Shown piece by piece: positions 1 to 6,718 of a DNA stretch of 18,854 nucleotides. Position 1 is the stretch's first letter. The number at the start of each line of letters is the position of its first letter. This stretch comes from Pseudomonadota bacterium. GTDB lineage: Bacteria > Pseudomonadota > Alphaproteobacteria > Rhizobiales > Hyphomicrobiaceae. The notes beneath the pieces are model-generated. The model was not told the origin of the DNA. It ran no database searches and saw only the letters and a program-made list of their open reading frames with translations. The translations under genes and the position numbers were made by a program. The stretch lies in the NCBI GenBank assembly GCA_023387235.1, contig JAEWIJ010000175.1, forward strand, positions 1 to 18,854. Direction: 5' to 3'.

Positions 1-299
1 TGCGGCTCGTCGGCAATGAGCATCGCACCCTGATCGAAGGCGGCGACGGCGCGGAGCCCTCCGCGTTCGTCGTGCGGCGGATGCATCTCGAATATCTCAA
101 GCCCGCGCGTATCGACGACGTGCTCGAAGTCGAGACCCGAGTGGCGGAGGTCAAGGGGGCGGCACTGCGGCTCACACAACGCGTGATGCGCGGCGAGACG
201 GTGCTGTTCGAGGCAGACGTTCTCGTCGTGCTCGTCTCCGTCTCGGGTAAGCCGCAACGGCTGAGCCAGCGCCTGCGTGCCGGACTTTCCGGCAACTGA
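1..299 (+). CDS. ybgC: YbgC-type acyl-CoA thioesterase (3' part only)
   Basis: This is the C-terminal part of a hotdog-fold acyl-CoA thioesterase of the YbgC/Tol-Pal-associated family, cytoplasmic and usually the first gene of the tol-pal cluster. The reading frame is open from base 3 and gives about 98 residues before the TGA at 297-299. The stretch FVVRRMHLEYLKPARIDD followed by VLEVETRV is characteristic of the central strands of YbgC proteins. The N-terminal catalytic Asp motif lies before the window, so activity cannot be judged. The identification is supported by tolQ, tolR and tolA starting 438 bp downstream on the same strand. The family's precise role in envelope biology is not settled. 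The stop codon lies inside a terminator hairpin. Confidence 0.85.
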   Translation, partial: RLVGNEHRTLIEGGDGAEPSAFVVRRMHLEYLKPARIDDVLEVETRVAEVKGAALRLTQRVMRGETVLFEADVLVVLVSVSGKPQRLSQRLRAGLSGN

Positions 300-317
300 A
301 CAGTTGCGGCGTTTTTT
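289..317 (+). terminator. Intrinsic terminator overlapping the ybgC stop codon
   Basis: GCAACTG (292-298) and CAGTTGC (301-307) are exact inverted repeats. Allowing a minimal loop they form a six-pair stem with a GAAC tetraloop, extended by two outer C-G pairs. A run of six T follows at 312-317. The ybgC stop codon (297-299) sits in the hairpin. This predicts that ybgC transcription ends here and that tolQRA has its own promoter. Confidence 0.7.
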
Positions 318-391
318 CTCGCCCGCGCCCCATGTGTTTGCGGTTCATGAGACCCGGCGGCACATGGACACATGCGGCCGAATCCGGGCAT

Positions 392-467
392 CTAGTGCCC
401 AAATGCCGAAGTTCGCCAAAGCTTTCCGCGGTCGTCGTCGCGAACTTCGGCATGTGAAGGGCACTAG
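392..467. repeat. 76-bp palindromic element, copy 1
   Basis: The outer arms CTAGTGCCC (392-400) and GGGCACTAG (459-467) pair perfectly. The inner arms ATGCCGAAGTTCGC (403-416) and GCGAACTTCGGCAT (440-453) also pair perfectly. They enclose a 23-nt loop (417-439). Two unpaired bases on the left arm face five on the right (GTGAA). With a one-base bulge the stem extends outward to GCAT/ATGC (388-391, 469-472). The geometry (25-nt and 28-nt arms, 23-nt loop, 76 bp in all) equals that of the neighbouring palindrome in mirror orientation. It could be a REP/MITE-like intergenic repeat or a structured RNA. Confidence 0.85.
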
Positions 468-481
468 GATGCATAATCTTG

Positions 482-557
482 CGAGTGTGATTCAGATCGA
501 GAAATTCGCTCACAGTCTAGTGGCTTGGCGCGGCGAATTTCTCGATCATCACACTCG
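482..557. repeat. 76-bp palindromic element, copy 2 (inverted orientation)
   Basis: The outer arms CGAGTGTGAT (482-491) and ATCACACTCG (548-557) pair perfectly. The inner arms GATCGAGAAATTCGC (495-509) and GCGAATTTCTCGATC (533-547) pair perfectly over 15 bp. The loop is 23 nt (510-532). The three-base bulge TCA (492-494) is on the left arm, so the element is the mirror image of copy 1. When reverse-complemented and aligned without gaps to copy 1, about 34 of 53 arm positions agree by hand count, including the terminal AGTG/CACT, the inner TTCGC/GCGAA and the bulge TGA. A 14-bp spacer (468-481) separates the copies. Confidence 0.85.
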
Positions 558-737
558 ATCGTAGTTTAGTCACAATGGAGCGTAAGAAGCGGGCTTGAGG
601 GACAGGCAGGTCCGTTGAATTGAGGTCAGCCCGACCGGTTTGCAGCGCAACTGCAGACCCGAGGGCCAATACCGTATGGGCGCTGCCGGTCGTCGCGCCT
701 GCCTCGATCCAAGTTATCCCGCGCCAGCGAGCAAAGC

Positions 738-1457
738 ATGAACCCGACGGATATCCTCAAGGACAAGATCGGCGCGGCCGGGCACGTCACGGGGACGTCG
801 TTCCTCGAACTGTTCATGTCAGCGCACATCGTCGTCCAGATCGTCATGGTCGGGCTTCTGCTCGCCTCCGTTTGGTCCTGGGCAATCATCATCGAGAAGG
901 TCTTCACGTTCCGCCGCGCGCGGCGTGAGGCCGATCGCTTCGAGCAGCTCTTCTGGTCCGGTCAGAGTCTCGAGGAGCTCTATGCGGGCCTCGCGCGCGA
1001 CCGCACGCAATCCATGGCCGCGCTGTTCGTTGCCGCCATGCGCGAGTGGAAGCGCTCCGTCGAAGGCAACATCCGCGCACTCGGCGGCATACAACTGCGC
1101 GTCGAGAAGGTCATGGACGTCACCATCAGCCGCGAGATGGAGCGGCTCGACCGACGCCTTCTCTTTCTCGCGACGGTCGGCTCGACGGCCCCCTTCATCG
1201 GCCTCTTCGGCACGGTCTGGGGTATCATGTCGAGCTTCCAGGCCATTGCCGCATCCAAGAACACGAGCCTCGCCGTTGTCGCGCCCGGTATTGCCGAGGC
1301 GCTCTTTGCGACGGCGCTCGGCCTTCTGGCCGCAATTCCGGCGGTGATGGCGTATAATAAGTTCTCGGCGGATTCGGCACGGCTCGCGCAGCGCCTCGAG
1401 GCCTTTGCCGACGAGTTCGCGGCGATCGTCTCGCGTCAGATCGACACTCGAACCTGA
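738..1457 (+). CDS. tolQ: Tol-Pal system inner-membrane protein TolQ
   Basis: TolQ (239 aa, normal family length) is the MotA/ExbB-type proton-channel subunit that, with TolR, uses the proton motive force to energise TolA for outer-membrane constriction at division. Three membrane segments are visible at about residues 32-53, 141-165 and 182-205. The signature TVGSTAPFIGLFGTVWGIM (residues 146-164) is the ion-pathway helix, and APGIAEALFATALGLLAAIP (183-201 region) is the third helix. A long cytoplasmic loop lies between helices 1 and 2. The ATG at 738 has only a weak purine-rich site (AGCGAG) before it, but no better in-frame start fits the family N-terminus. tolR begins 28 bp after the stop, indicating an operon. 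Confidence 0.97.
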   Translation: MNPTDILKDKIGAAGHVTGTSFLELFMSAHIVVQIVMVGLLLASVWSWAIIIEKVFTFRRARREADRFEQLFWSGQSLEELYAGLARDRTQSMAALFVAAMREWKRSVEGNIRALGGIQLRVEKVMDVTISREMERLDRRLLFLATVGSTAPFIGLFGTVWGIMSSFQAIAASKNTSLAVVAPGIAEALFATALGLLAAIPAVMAYNKFSADSARLAQRLEAFADEFAAIVSRQIDTRT

Positions 1458-1485
1458 GACGCCGTCGAGCGGGGAGCAGAGCAGC

Positions 1486-1953
1486 ATGGGTGCCAGCCTG
1501 AATACCGGCAGCTCAGGCAAGGCCGGACGGCGCGGCCGGGCGCGGCGCCATGCGCCGATGAGCGAGATCAACGTCACGCCGTTCGTCGACGTCATGCTGG
1601 TGCTGCTCATCATATTCATGGTGGCGGCGCCCCTGCTGACGGTCGGCGTGCCGCTGGAGCTGCCGCAGGCCAAGGGCAAGCAGCTCGAGGCGAACAAGGA
1701 GCCGATCGTCGTGTCCGTGAACTCCCGCGGCGAGGTCTTCCTCGGCCAGGAGGAGAAGACGACAATGCGGCTCGACGAGATCGGGACGCGCCTCAAATCC
1801 ATTGCGGAGAACCGGGGCGGCGCCGACGAGCCGGTATTCGTGCGCGGCGACAAGGCGGTCAGCTACGGCGACATCGCGCGCGTGATGGGCCGCATCCGCG
1901 ATGCCGGCTTTCGGAAGATCTCCCTCGTAACGGAGGTGGAGGGCGGGGGCTGA
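1486..1953 (+). CDS. tolR: Tol-Pal system protein TolR
   Basis: TolR (155 aa) is an ExbD-family protein with one N-terminal membrane helix and a periplasmic domain; it completes the TolQ proton channel. After a basic N-terminus, the stretch MSEINVTPFVDVMLVLLIIF (residues 25-44) carries the membrane Asp (Asp35) equivalent to the essential proton-carrying Asp of the family. The periplasmic part (about 60-150) contains EPVFVRGDKAVSYGDIARVM, typical of TolR. The ATG at 1486 is chosen because GGGGAG lies 9 nt upstream and because an earlier start at 1405 would overlap tolQ and add a non-homologous extension. tolA starts 4 bp after the stop. Confidence 0.96.
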   Translation: MGASLNTGSSGKAGRRGRARRHAPMSEINVTPFVDVMLVLLIIFMVAAPLLTVGVPLELPQAKGKQLEANKEPIVVSVNSRGEVFLGQEEKTTMRLDEIGTRLKSIAENRGGADEPVFVRGDKAVSYGDIARVMGRIRDAGFRKISLVTEVEGGG

Positions 1954-1957
1954 AGGC

Positions 1958-3088
1958 GTGTACTTGGGGCTTCTCGTCTCGGTGGTGCTGCACGCGACTC
2001 TGCTCGGCTGGACAGTTGTGTCCATTCAGTCGACGCCCGAGCTGAAAATTCCGGAGGTCGAGCCGGTCGCCGTCGAGATGATCTCGCCGGAGGATCTGAC
2101 GCGCCTCACGCGCGGGAGCCGCCGGGCGACGCTCAAGGAAGCCCGCGCCAAGGACAGCACCGAGGTCGAGGCGACACCCAAGGAATCGGCGCGTCCGCGC
2201 CCGCCCGTCGCGCCGCCGCCGCCCCCTCCGCCGCCGCCGACTCCCGAGCCGCCCGCACCCGAGCCTCCGCAGCAGAAGCCGGCTGAAGCTCCCCCACCGC
2301 CGCCGCCACCCGCGCCAGCTCCAACGCCGGAGCCGGACCGCGCGGCTCTCGAGCAGAAACTCGCTGATCTCGCGCTCCAGCAAGCGGATGAGGCCAAGCG
2401 CCAGGCGCAAGCCAAGGCCGAAGCGGAAGCCAAGGCACGCGCTGAAGCCGACGCCAAGGCCAAGGCGCAAGCTGAAGCCGAAGCAAAAGCGAAGGCGGAA
2501 GCCGAGGCAAAAGCCAAGGCAGAGGCCGAGGCCAAGCGGAAGGCGGAGGAGAAGCGTCAGGCCGATCTCAAGCGCAAGCAGGAAGAGAAGCGCCGCGAGG
2601 CGGCACGCCAGAAGCGCATCGCCGACGAGAAGGCCAAGGCGAAGTTCGACGCCGATCGCTTGGCGGCCTTGCTCGATAAATCGCCCGATCCGCGCGCGCA
2701 GGCACCCGCCGCATCACAGCCAAGTACGGACACGCAGGCCAAGGGGCCGGTGCTCGGCGCGCGGGAGGGACAGGATTCAGTGCTCTCGGCAAGTCAGAGA
2801 GGCTGGCTCGCGAAGCTGCTCGGCGAGGCGGTCGGTCGCTGCTGGAACGTCATGGCCGGCGTTTCGGGGGTTGAACGCCTCGTCGTCAAGGTCCAGGTGC
2901 GCCTCAACCGCGACGGTACGATCATCGGCGCGCCGAAAGTCACGAACTCGGATGGCTCGCCGCTCTTCGCACTCGCTGCCGACAGCACCGTGCGCGCCAT
3001 GATCGAGTGCGCGCCCTACAACCTGCCGCAGGACATGTATACCGACGGCTGGGAGTATATCGAGTTCGCCTTCAGGCCCCCGCAGTAG
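1958..3088 (+). CDS. tolA: Tol-Pal system protein TolA
   Basis: TolA (376 aa) spans the periplasm and transmits energy from TolQR to outer-membrane partners. It starts at GTG 1958, four bases after the tolR stop, with a GGAGG-rich stretch upstream. A membrane anchor lies at about residues 3-23. Next come two proline runs (nine and seven consecutive Pro, about residues 85-120), a Lys/Ala/Glu-rich helical domain (about 130-230) and the globular domain III (about 276-376). Domain III has Cys295 and Cys351, placed to form the disulfide known in this domain, and ends in EYIEFAFRPPQ. The poly-Pro runs should make translation dependent on EF-P. Unusually, tolB and pal do not follow. Confidence 0.95.
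   Translation: MYLGLLVSVVLHATLLGWTVVSIQSTPELKIPEVEPVAVEMISPEDLTRLTRGSRRATLKEARAKDSTEVEATPKESARPRPPVAPPPPPPPPPTPEPPAPEPPQQKPAEAPPPPPPPAPAPTPEPDRAALEQKLADLALQQADEAKRQAQAKAEAEAKARAEADAKAKAQAEAEAKAKAEAEAKAKAEAEAKRKAEEKRQADLKRKQEEKRREAARQKRIADEKAKAKFDADRLAALLDKSPDPRAQAPAASQPSTDTQAKGPVLGAREGQDSVLSASQRGWLAKLLGEAVGRCWNVMAGVSGVERLVVKVQVRLNRDGTIIGAPKVTNSDGSPLFALAADSTVRAMIECAPYNLPQDMYTDGWEYIEFAFRPPQ
2395..2542 (+). repeat. Degenerate tandem Lys/Ala/Glu codon repeat in tolA
   Basis: The DNA here is built from variants of short units such as GCCAAGGC and GAAGCCGAA, coding Ala-Lys-Ala-Glu repeats in TolA domain II. The same low-complexity tract creates long spurious open frames on the opposite strand. Copy number in such a tract can vary between strains. 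Confidence 0.7.
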
Positions 3089-3114
3089 CGCTGCGTCGCG
3101 CGTCACTGGAAGCT

Positions 3115-3135
3115 GGGGGAGAGGGCAGCACCCCC
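3115..3135 (+). terminator. Weak hairpin after tolA
   Basis: GGGGG (3115-3119) and CCCCC (3131-3135) can pair around an 11-nt loop, with only GTTTG after it. It sits 26 bp after the tolA stop and could mark the end of the tol transcript. There is no real T-run and the stem is short, so this is tentative. Confidence 0.3.
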
Positions 3136-3238
3136 GTTTGCCGCCGTCCGTACTTTGTGCTCAATCAGCGGAAAATGAGGCTGGTCATGATGTGATTCGT
3201 GTCCGAGCCTGCTGATGGACATCCTCGGCTTCAGGCGT

Positions 3239-3245
3239 GGAGGAG
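3239..3245 (+). promoter_or_regulatory. Ribosome binding site that decides the putA start
   Basis: GGAGGAG lies six bases before ATG 3252. It overlaps the possible GTG start at 3237, which would have no binding site of its own, so ATG 3252 is preferred. Confidence 0.75.
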
Positions 3246-3251
3246 AGTGCG

Positions 3252-6200
3252 ATGGCGGCAAGCGGCGCCCGCGAGACGACCATACCGCGCGACGAGATTT
3301 CCGAATTCCATCTTCGCGATGAAGCGCGCCTCGTTGGCGGCCTCGTCGAGCGCGCGGTCTACACGAGCGACGAGCGCCAGCGCATTGCCCCGCTCGCGGA
3401 GCGCCTCGTGAATGTTGCGCGCGCCGGTCGTGCAAAGCATGGCGGCATCGATGCCTTCATGCACGAGTATGGCCTGACTTCCGAAGAGGGCGTCACGCTG
3501 CTCTGCCTCGCCGAGGCCTTGCTGCGCATTCCCGACGCCGATACGGCCGACGCACTCATCGACGAGCGTATCGGCAGCGGCGACTGGGAGCGCCATCTCG
3601 GCCATTCGGAATCGCTGCTCGTCAATGCCTCGACATTCGGCCTCATGCTGACCGGGCGCATCGTTCGTCTCGGGCGCTCAGCCGGATCGGGCCCCGGTGC
3701 CGTGCTGAAACGCCTCGTCGCGCGGTCGGGCGAGCCCGTCATCCGGCAGGCCATGCGGCAGGCAGTGCGCATTCTCGGCGATCAGTTCGTGCTCGGCCGC
3801 TCGATCGAGAACGCGCTTTCGAATGCCTGGGACTACGAGAAGCAGGGCTACACACTCTCCTACGACATGCTCGGAGAGGCGGCGCGCACCGAGAGAGATG
3901 CCGCCCGCTATCATGAGCGCTACGCGAGCGCCATCGAGGCTGTCGGCAAGGCGGCCGGCGCGCCGGGTGTCGAGAATATCGAGACGCTCATGCGCCGCCC
4001 GAGCATCTCGATCAAGCTTTCGGCGCTCCATCCGCGCTTCGAGCCGGGCAAGGAAGCGCGTCTCGAGGTCGAGCTTCTGCCGGATCTTCTGGGGCTTGTG
4101 CGGCTCGCTCGCGCGCGCGGGCTCGGCATCACCATCGATGCGGAGGAGCAGGACCGCCTCGATCCGATGCTCATGCTGTTCGAACGTCTCATGCAGGCGC
4201 CGGAGCTTGCCGGCTGGCCCGGGCTCGGCATTGTCGTGCAGGCCTATGGCAAGCGCGCGATCCCGATGCTGCGCTGGCTGAAACGTCTCGGCGAGACGAC
4301 GCGGCGCATGATGCCGGTGCGGCTCGTCAAGGGCGCATACTGGGACAGCGAGATCAAGCTCGCCCAGGAGCGCGGGCTTCCCGGCTATCCCGTCTTCACC
4401 GCGAAGATGCACACCGATGTTTCCTATCTCGCGTGCATGCGTTTCCTGCTGAGCGATACGCACACCTTCTATCCGCAGCTTGCGACCCACAACGCGCACA
4501 CGATCGCGGCCGCGCATGTCGCCGGCGGTTCTCTGAACTTTGAGATGCAGCGTCTGCACGGTATGGGCGAGGCGCTCTACGAGGAGGTCGTGAGCAAGTC
4601 CGGCCTCGCGCGCCGCTGCCGCATCTACGCGCCCGTCGGCGCGCACGAGGACCTGCTGGCGTATCTGGTGCGGCGTCTTCTGGAAAACGGCGCCAATACC
4701 TCGTTCGTCAATCGCCTTGCGGACGACGACATGCCGGCCGCCGAGATCGTGCGCGATCCCGTCGAGGCGACGGAGAAACTCTGGCAGGAAGGCAAGCTCG
4801 AAGAGAACCTGCGCATCCCGCTGCCGGCCGCGATCCTCGGATGGGGGCGTCGCAACAGCGCAGGTGTTGCGATCGCCGAGCCGGCAACGCGCGCGCGCCT
4901 GCTCGGCGAGATCGACAGTGCGATCGCGGTCGATTTCACGGCCGGCCCGATCATCGATGGCGAAGTCATTCGCGGCGGCGATGCAGCGCGCCTCGTGCTC
5001 TGCCCACACGATCGTCGGCGTCGCATCGGCACCGTGCTCGACGCGACGCCCGATCAGGTCGAGCGCGCAATCGCGAGCGCGAGCAGGGCCATGCACGCCT
5101 GGGATCGCCGCGGCGGCCCCGCGCGCGCGGCGCTCCTGGAGAAGGCCGCCGACCTCATGGAGCGCGACCGCGCCCGCCTCATGGGCGTGCTCGTGCGCGA
5201 AGCCGGCAAGACGCTCGACGCCGCCATCTCGGAAGTGCGCGAGGCCGTGGATTTCCTGCGTTATTACGCAGGCGAAGCGCGCCGCCAGTTTGCCGGGCCG
5301 ACTGTCCTGCCGGGGCCGACGGGCGAACGCAACACGATCGAGCTTTGCGGACGCGGCTTGTTCGCGTGTATCTCGCCGTGGAATTTCCCCCTCGCGATTT
5401 TCACGGGCCAAGTCGCGGCCGCACTGGCTGCCGGCAACACCGTGATCGCGAAGCCCGCCGAGCAGACGCCCGTCACGGCCTTCCTCGCTGTCGAGCTGAT
5501 GCACGCGGCCGGCATTCCCGGCAACGTGCTCCATCTCTTGCCCGGCGACGGTTCGGTCGGCGCGGCGCTCTCCAAGGATGCGCGCATTGCCGGCATCGCC
5601 TTCACCGGCTCGAACGAGACGGCGTTCGCCATCCAGAAGATGCTCACCGATCGGCGCGGCGCGATCGTGCCGTTCATCGCCGAGACCGGCGGCATCAATG
5701 CCATGATCGCCGACAGCAGTGCGCTCGCCGAGCAGGTCGTGCGCGATGCCGTGCGCTCGGCTTTCGATTCGGCGGGCCAGCGCTGCTCGGCCGCGCGCGT
5801 GCTCTTCCTGCAGGAAGAGATTGCCGACGACGTCACGGAGATGCTGACGGGTGCGATTGCTGAGCTGAAGATCGGAGATCCGCTCGACTACGCGACCGAC
5901 GTCGGCCCGGTCATCGACGATGATGCGCAGACCATGCTCGAAGCGCACAAGCTCGCCATGCGTCGTTCGCAGCGCGAGCTGATCGATCCGCCCATACCTG
6001 CCGATTGCCGCGCTGGTACATTCGTGACGCCGGCCGCCTATGCGATCGAACGGCTCGACGTTCTGGAGCGCGAGGTGTTCGGACCCATCCTGCATATCGT
6101 GCGCTTCGAGGGCGGCCATCTCGATCGCGTCATCAAGGCGATCAACGCGATGGGCTATGGCCTGACGCTCGGCCTGCACAGCCGCATTGGCGGTGTCGCG

Positions 6201-6425
6201 GACTACGTTGCCGAGCACGCGCGCGTCGGCAATCTCTACGTCAACCGCAATCAGATCGGTGCCGTGGTCGGCGTGCAGCCCTTTGGCGGCGAGGGGCTAT
6301 CGGGCACAGGTCCCAAGGCCGGCGGGCCGCACTATCTTGCACGCTTCGCGACCGAGCGTGTGCGCTCGACGGACATCACCGCAACGGGCGGCAACATCGA
6401 GCTGCTCGGGCTGCAAAAAGGCTGA
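3252..6425 (+). CDS. putA: Bifunctional proline dehydrogenase / 1-pyrroline-5-carboxylate dehydrogenase PutA
   Basis: PutA (1057 aa from ATG 3252) oxidises proline to glutamate in two steps using FAD then NAD. The proline dehydrogenase barrel shows RPSISIKLSALHP (about 249-261), RLVKGAYWDSEIKLAQERG, ATHNAHT (from 411) and the FAD/substrate motif APVGAHEDLLAYLVRRLLENG. The aldehyde dehydrogenase half shows SPWNFP (Trp710), AFTGSNETA, the AETGG glutamate (Glu811) and the catalytic Cys845 in GQRCSAAR. The protein begins directly with the arm region and lacks the ribbon-helix-helix DNA-binding domain of the long enterobacterial PutA. It is therefore a short, enzyme-only type and cannot repress its own gene. 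No regulator gene is adjacent. It stands where tolB would be expected. Confidence 0.97.
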   Translation: MAASGARETTIPRDEISEFHLRDEARLVGGLVERAVYTSDERQRIAPLAERLVNVARAGRAKHGGIDAFMHEYGLTSEEGVTLLCLAEALLRIPDADTADALIDERIGSGDWERHLGHSESLLVNASTFGLMLTGRIVRLGRSAGSGPGAVLKRLVARSGEPVIRQAMRQAVRILGDQFVLGRSIENALSNAWDYEKQGYTLSYDMLGEAARTERDAARYHERYASAIEAVGKAAGAPGVENIETLMRRPSISIKLSALHPRFEPGKEARLEVELLPDLLGLVRLARARGLGITIDAEEQDRLDPMLMLFERLMQAPELAGWPGLGIVVQAYGKRAIPMLRWLKRLGETTRRMMPVRLVKGAYWDSEIKLAQERGLPGYPVFTAKMHTDVSYLACMRFLLSDTHTFYPQLATHNAHTIAAAHVAGGSLNFEMQRLHGMGEALYEEVVSKSGLARRCRIYAPVGAHEDLLAYLVRRLLENGANTSFVNRLADDDMPAAEIVRDPVEATEKLWQEGKLEENLRIPLPAAILGWGRRNSAGVAIAEPATRARLLGEIDSAIAVDFTAGPIIDGEVIRGGDAARLVLCPHDRRRRIGTVLDATPDQVERAIASASRAMHAWDRRGGPARAALLEKAADLMERDRARLMGVLVREAGKTLDAAISEVREAVDFLRYYAGEARRQFAGPTVLPGPTGERNTIELCGRGLFACISPWNFPLAIFTGQVAAALAAGNTVIAKPAEQTPVTAFLAVELMHAAGIPGNVLHLLPGDGSVGAALSKDARIAGIAFTGSNETAFAIQKMLTDRRGAIVPFIAETGGINAMIADSSALAEQVVRDAVRSAFDSAGQRCSAARVLFLQEEIADDVTEMLTGAIAELKIGDPLDYATDVGPVIDDDAQTMLEAHKLAMRRSQRELIDPPIPADCRAGTFVTPAAYAIERLDVLEREVFGPILHIVRFEGGHLDRVIKAINAMGYGLTLGLHSRIGGVADYVAEHARVGNLYVNRNQIGAVVGVQPFGGEGLSGTGPKAGGPHYLARFATERVRSTDITATGGNIELLGLQKG

Positions 6426-6465
6426 GGCGCTTTACATTTATGGCGCACGATCGGAGATAAAGTTG

Positions 6466-6666
6466 ATGCCACCATATCGCTCAGCGATCTATCCGCCAGC
6501 GAAGCGCGGATATCCGTACGTCGTTGTTACTTTAGATGGCGAGAAAGTGCTCAGCGCAGAAGGCGCACGCACCCTATTGGAGGCGCAGGCGCTCCTCAAA
6601 GATGCTAAGCATCTCAACTCGAGCCGACAGAAGCTCGACGAACGATTTGGTCGGTCTGAAGGATAG
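6466..6666 (+). CDS. Small hypothetical protein (66 aa)
   Basis: This short frame starts at ATG 6466 with GGAG about nine bases upstream and ends at TAG 6664-6666, 40 bp after putA. The product begins MPPYRSAIYPPAKRGYPYVV and has a mixed alpha/beta look: a short strand pair, then a charged helix around LLEAQALLKDAKH. No signal peptide, membrane segment or recognised family is visible. Its codons (TTA, ACT, CTA, GTT, CCA) have A or T in the third position much more often than the neighbours, suggesting a recent arrival or a non-coding frame. It could be cotranscribed with putA. Coding status is uncertain. Confidence 0.45.
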   Translation: MPPYRSAIYPPAKRGYPYVVVTLDGEKVLSAEGARTLLEAQALLKDAKHLNSSRQKLDERFGRSEG

Positions 6667-6718
6667 TCTTGCTTGACGGCGAAGGATTAATGCCCACGCC
6701 TTTTCAGAAAGAAGCGAG

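Larger units (their letters stand above)
300..737 (+). other. Non-coding gap between ybgC and tolQ
   Basis: This 438-bp stretch has no convincing coding frame; the short open frames across it match no recognisable protein. It holds the ybgC terminator tail, two large palindromes (392-467 and 482-557) and about 180 bp of leader (558-737) that should carry the tolQ promoter. No confident -35/-10 pair could be picked by eye in that leader. Confidence 0.7.

Noticed and set aside
2026..2535. Ala/Ser/Gly-rich minus-strand frame in tolA
   Set aside because: It mirrors the Lys/Ala/Glu and proline repeats of TolA; low-complexity artefact.
3678..6218. 846-aa open frame on the minus strand inside putA
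   Set aside because: It is the antisense shadow of a GC-rich gene; its sequence is Arg/His/Ala-rich without domain motifs, while the plus strand carries every PutA catalytic motif.
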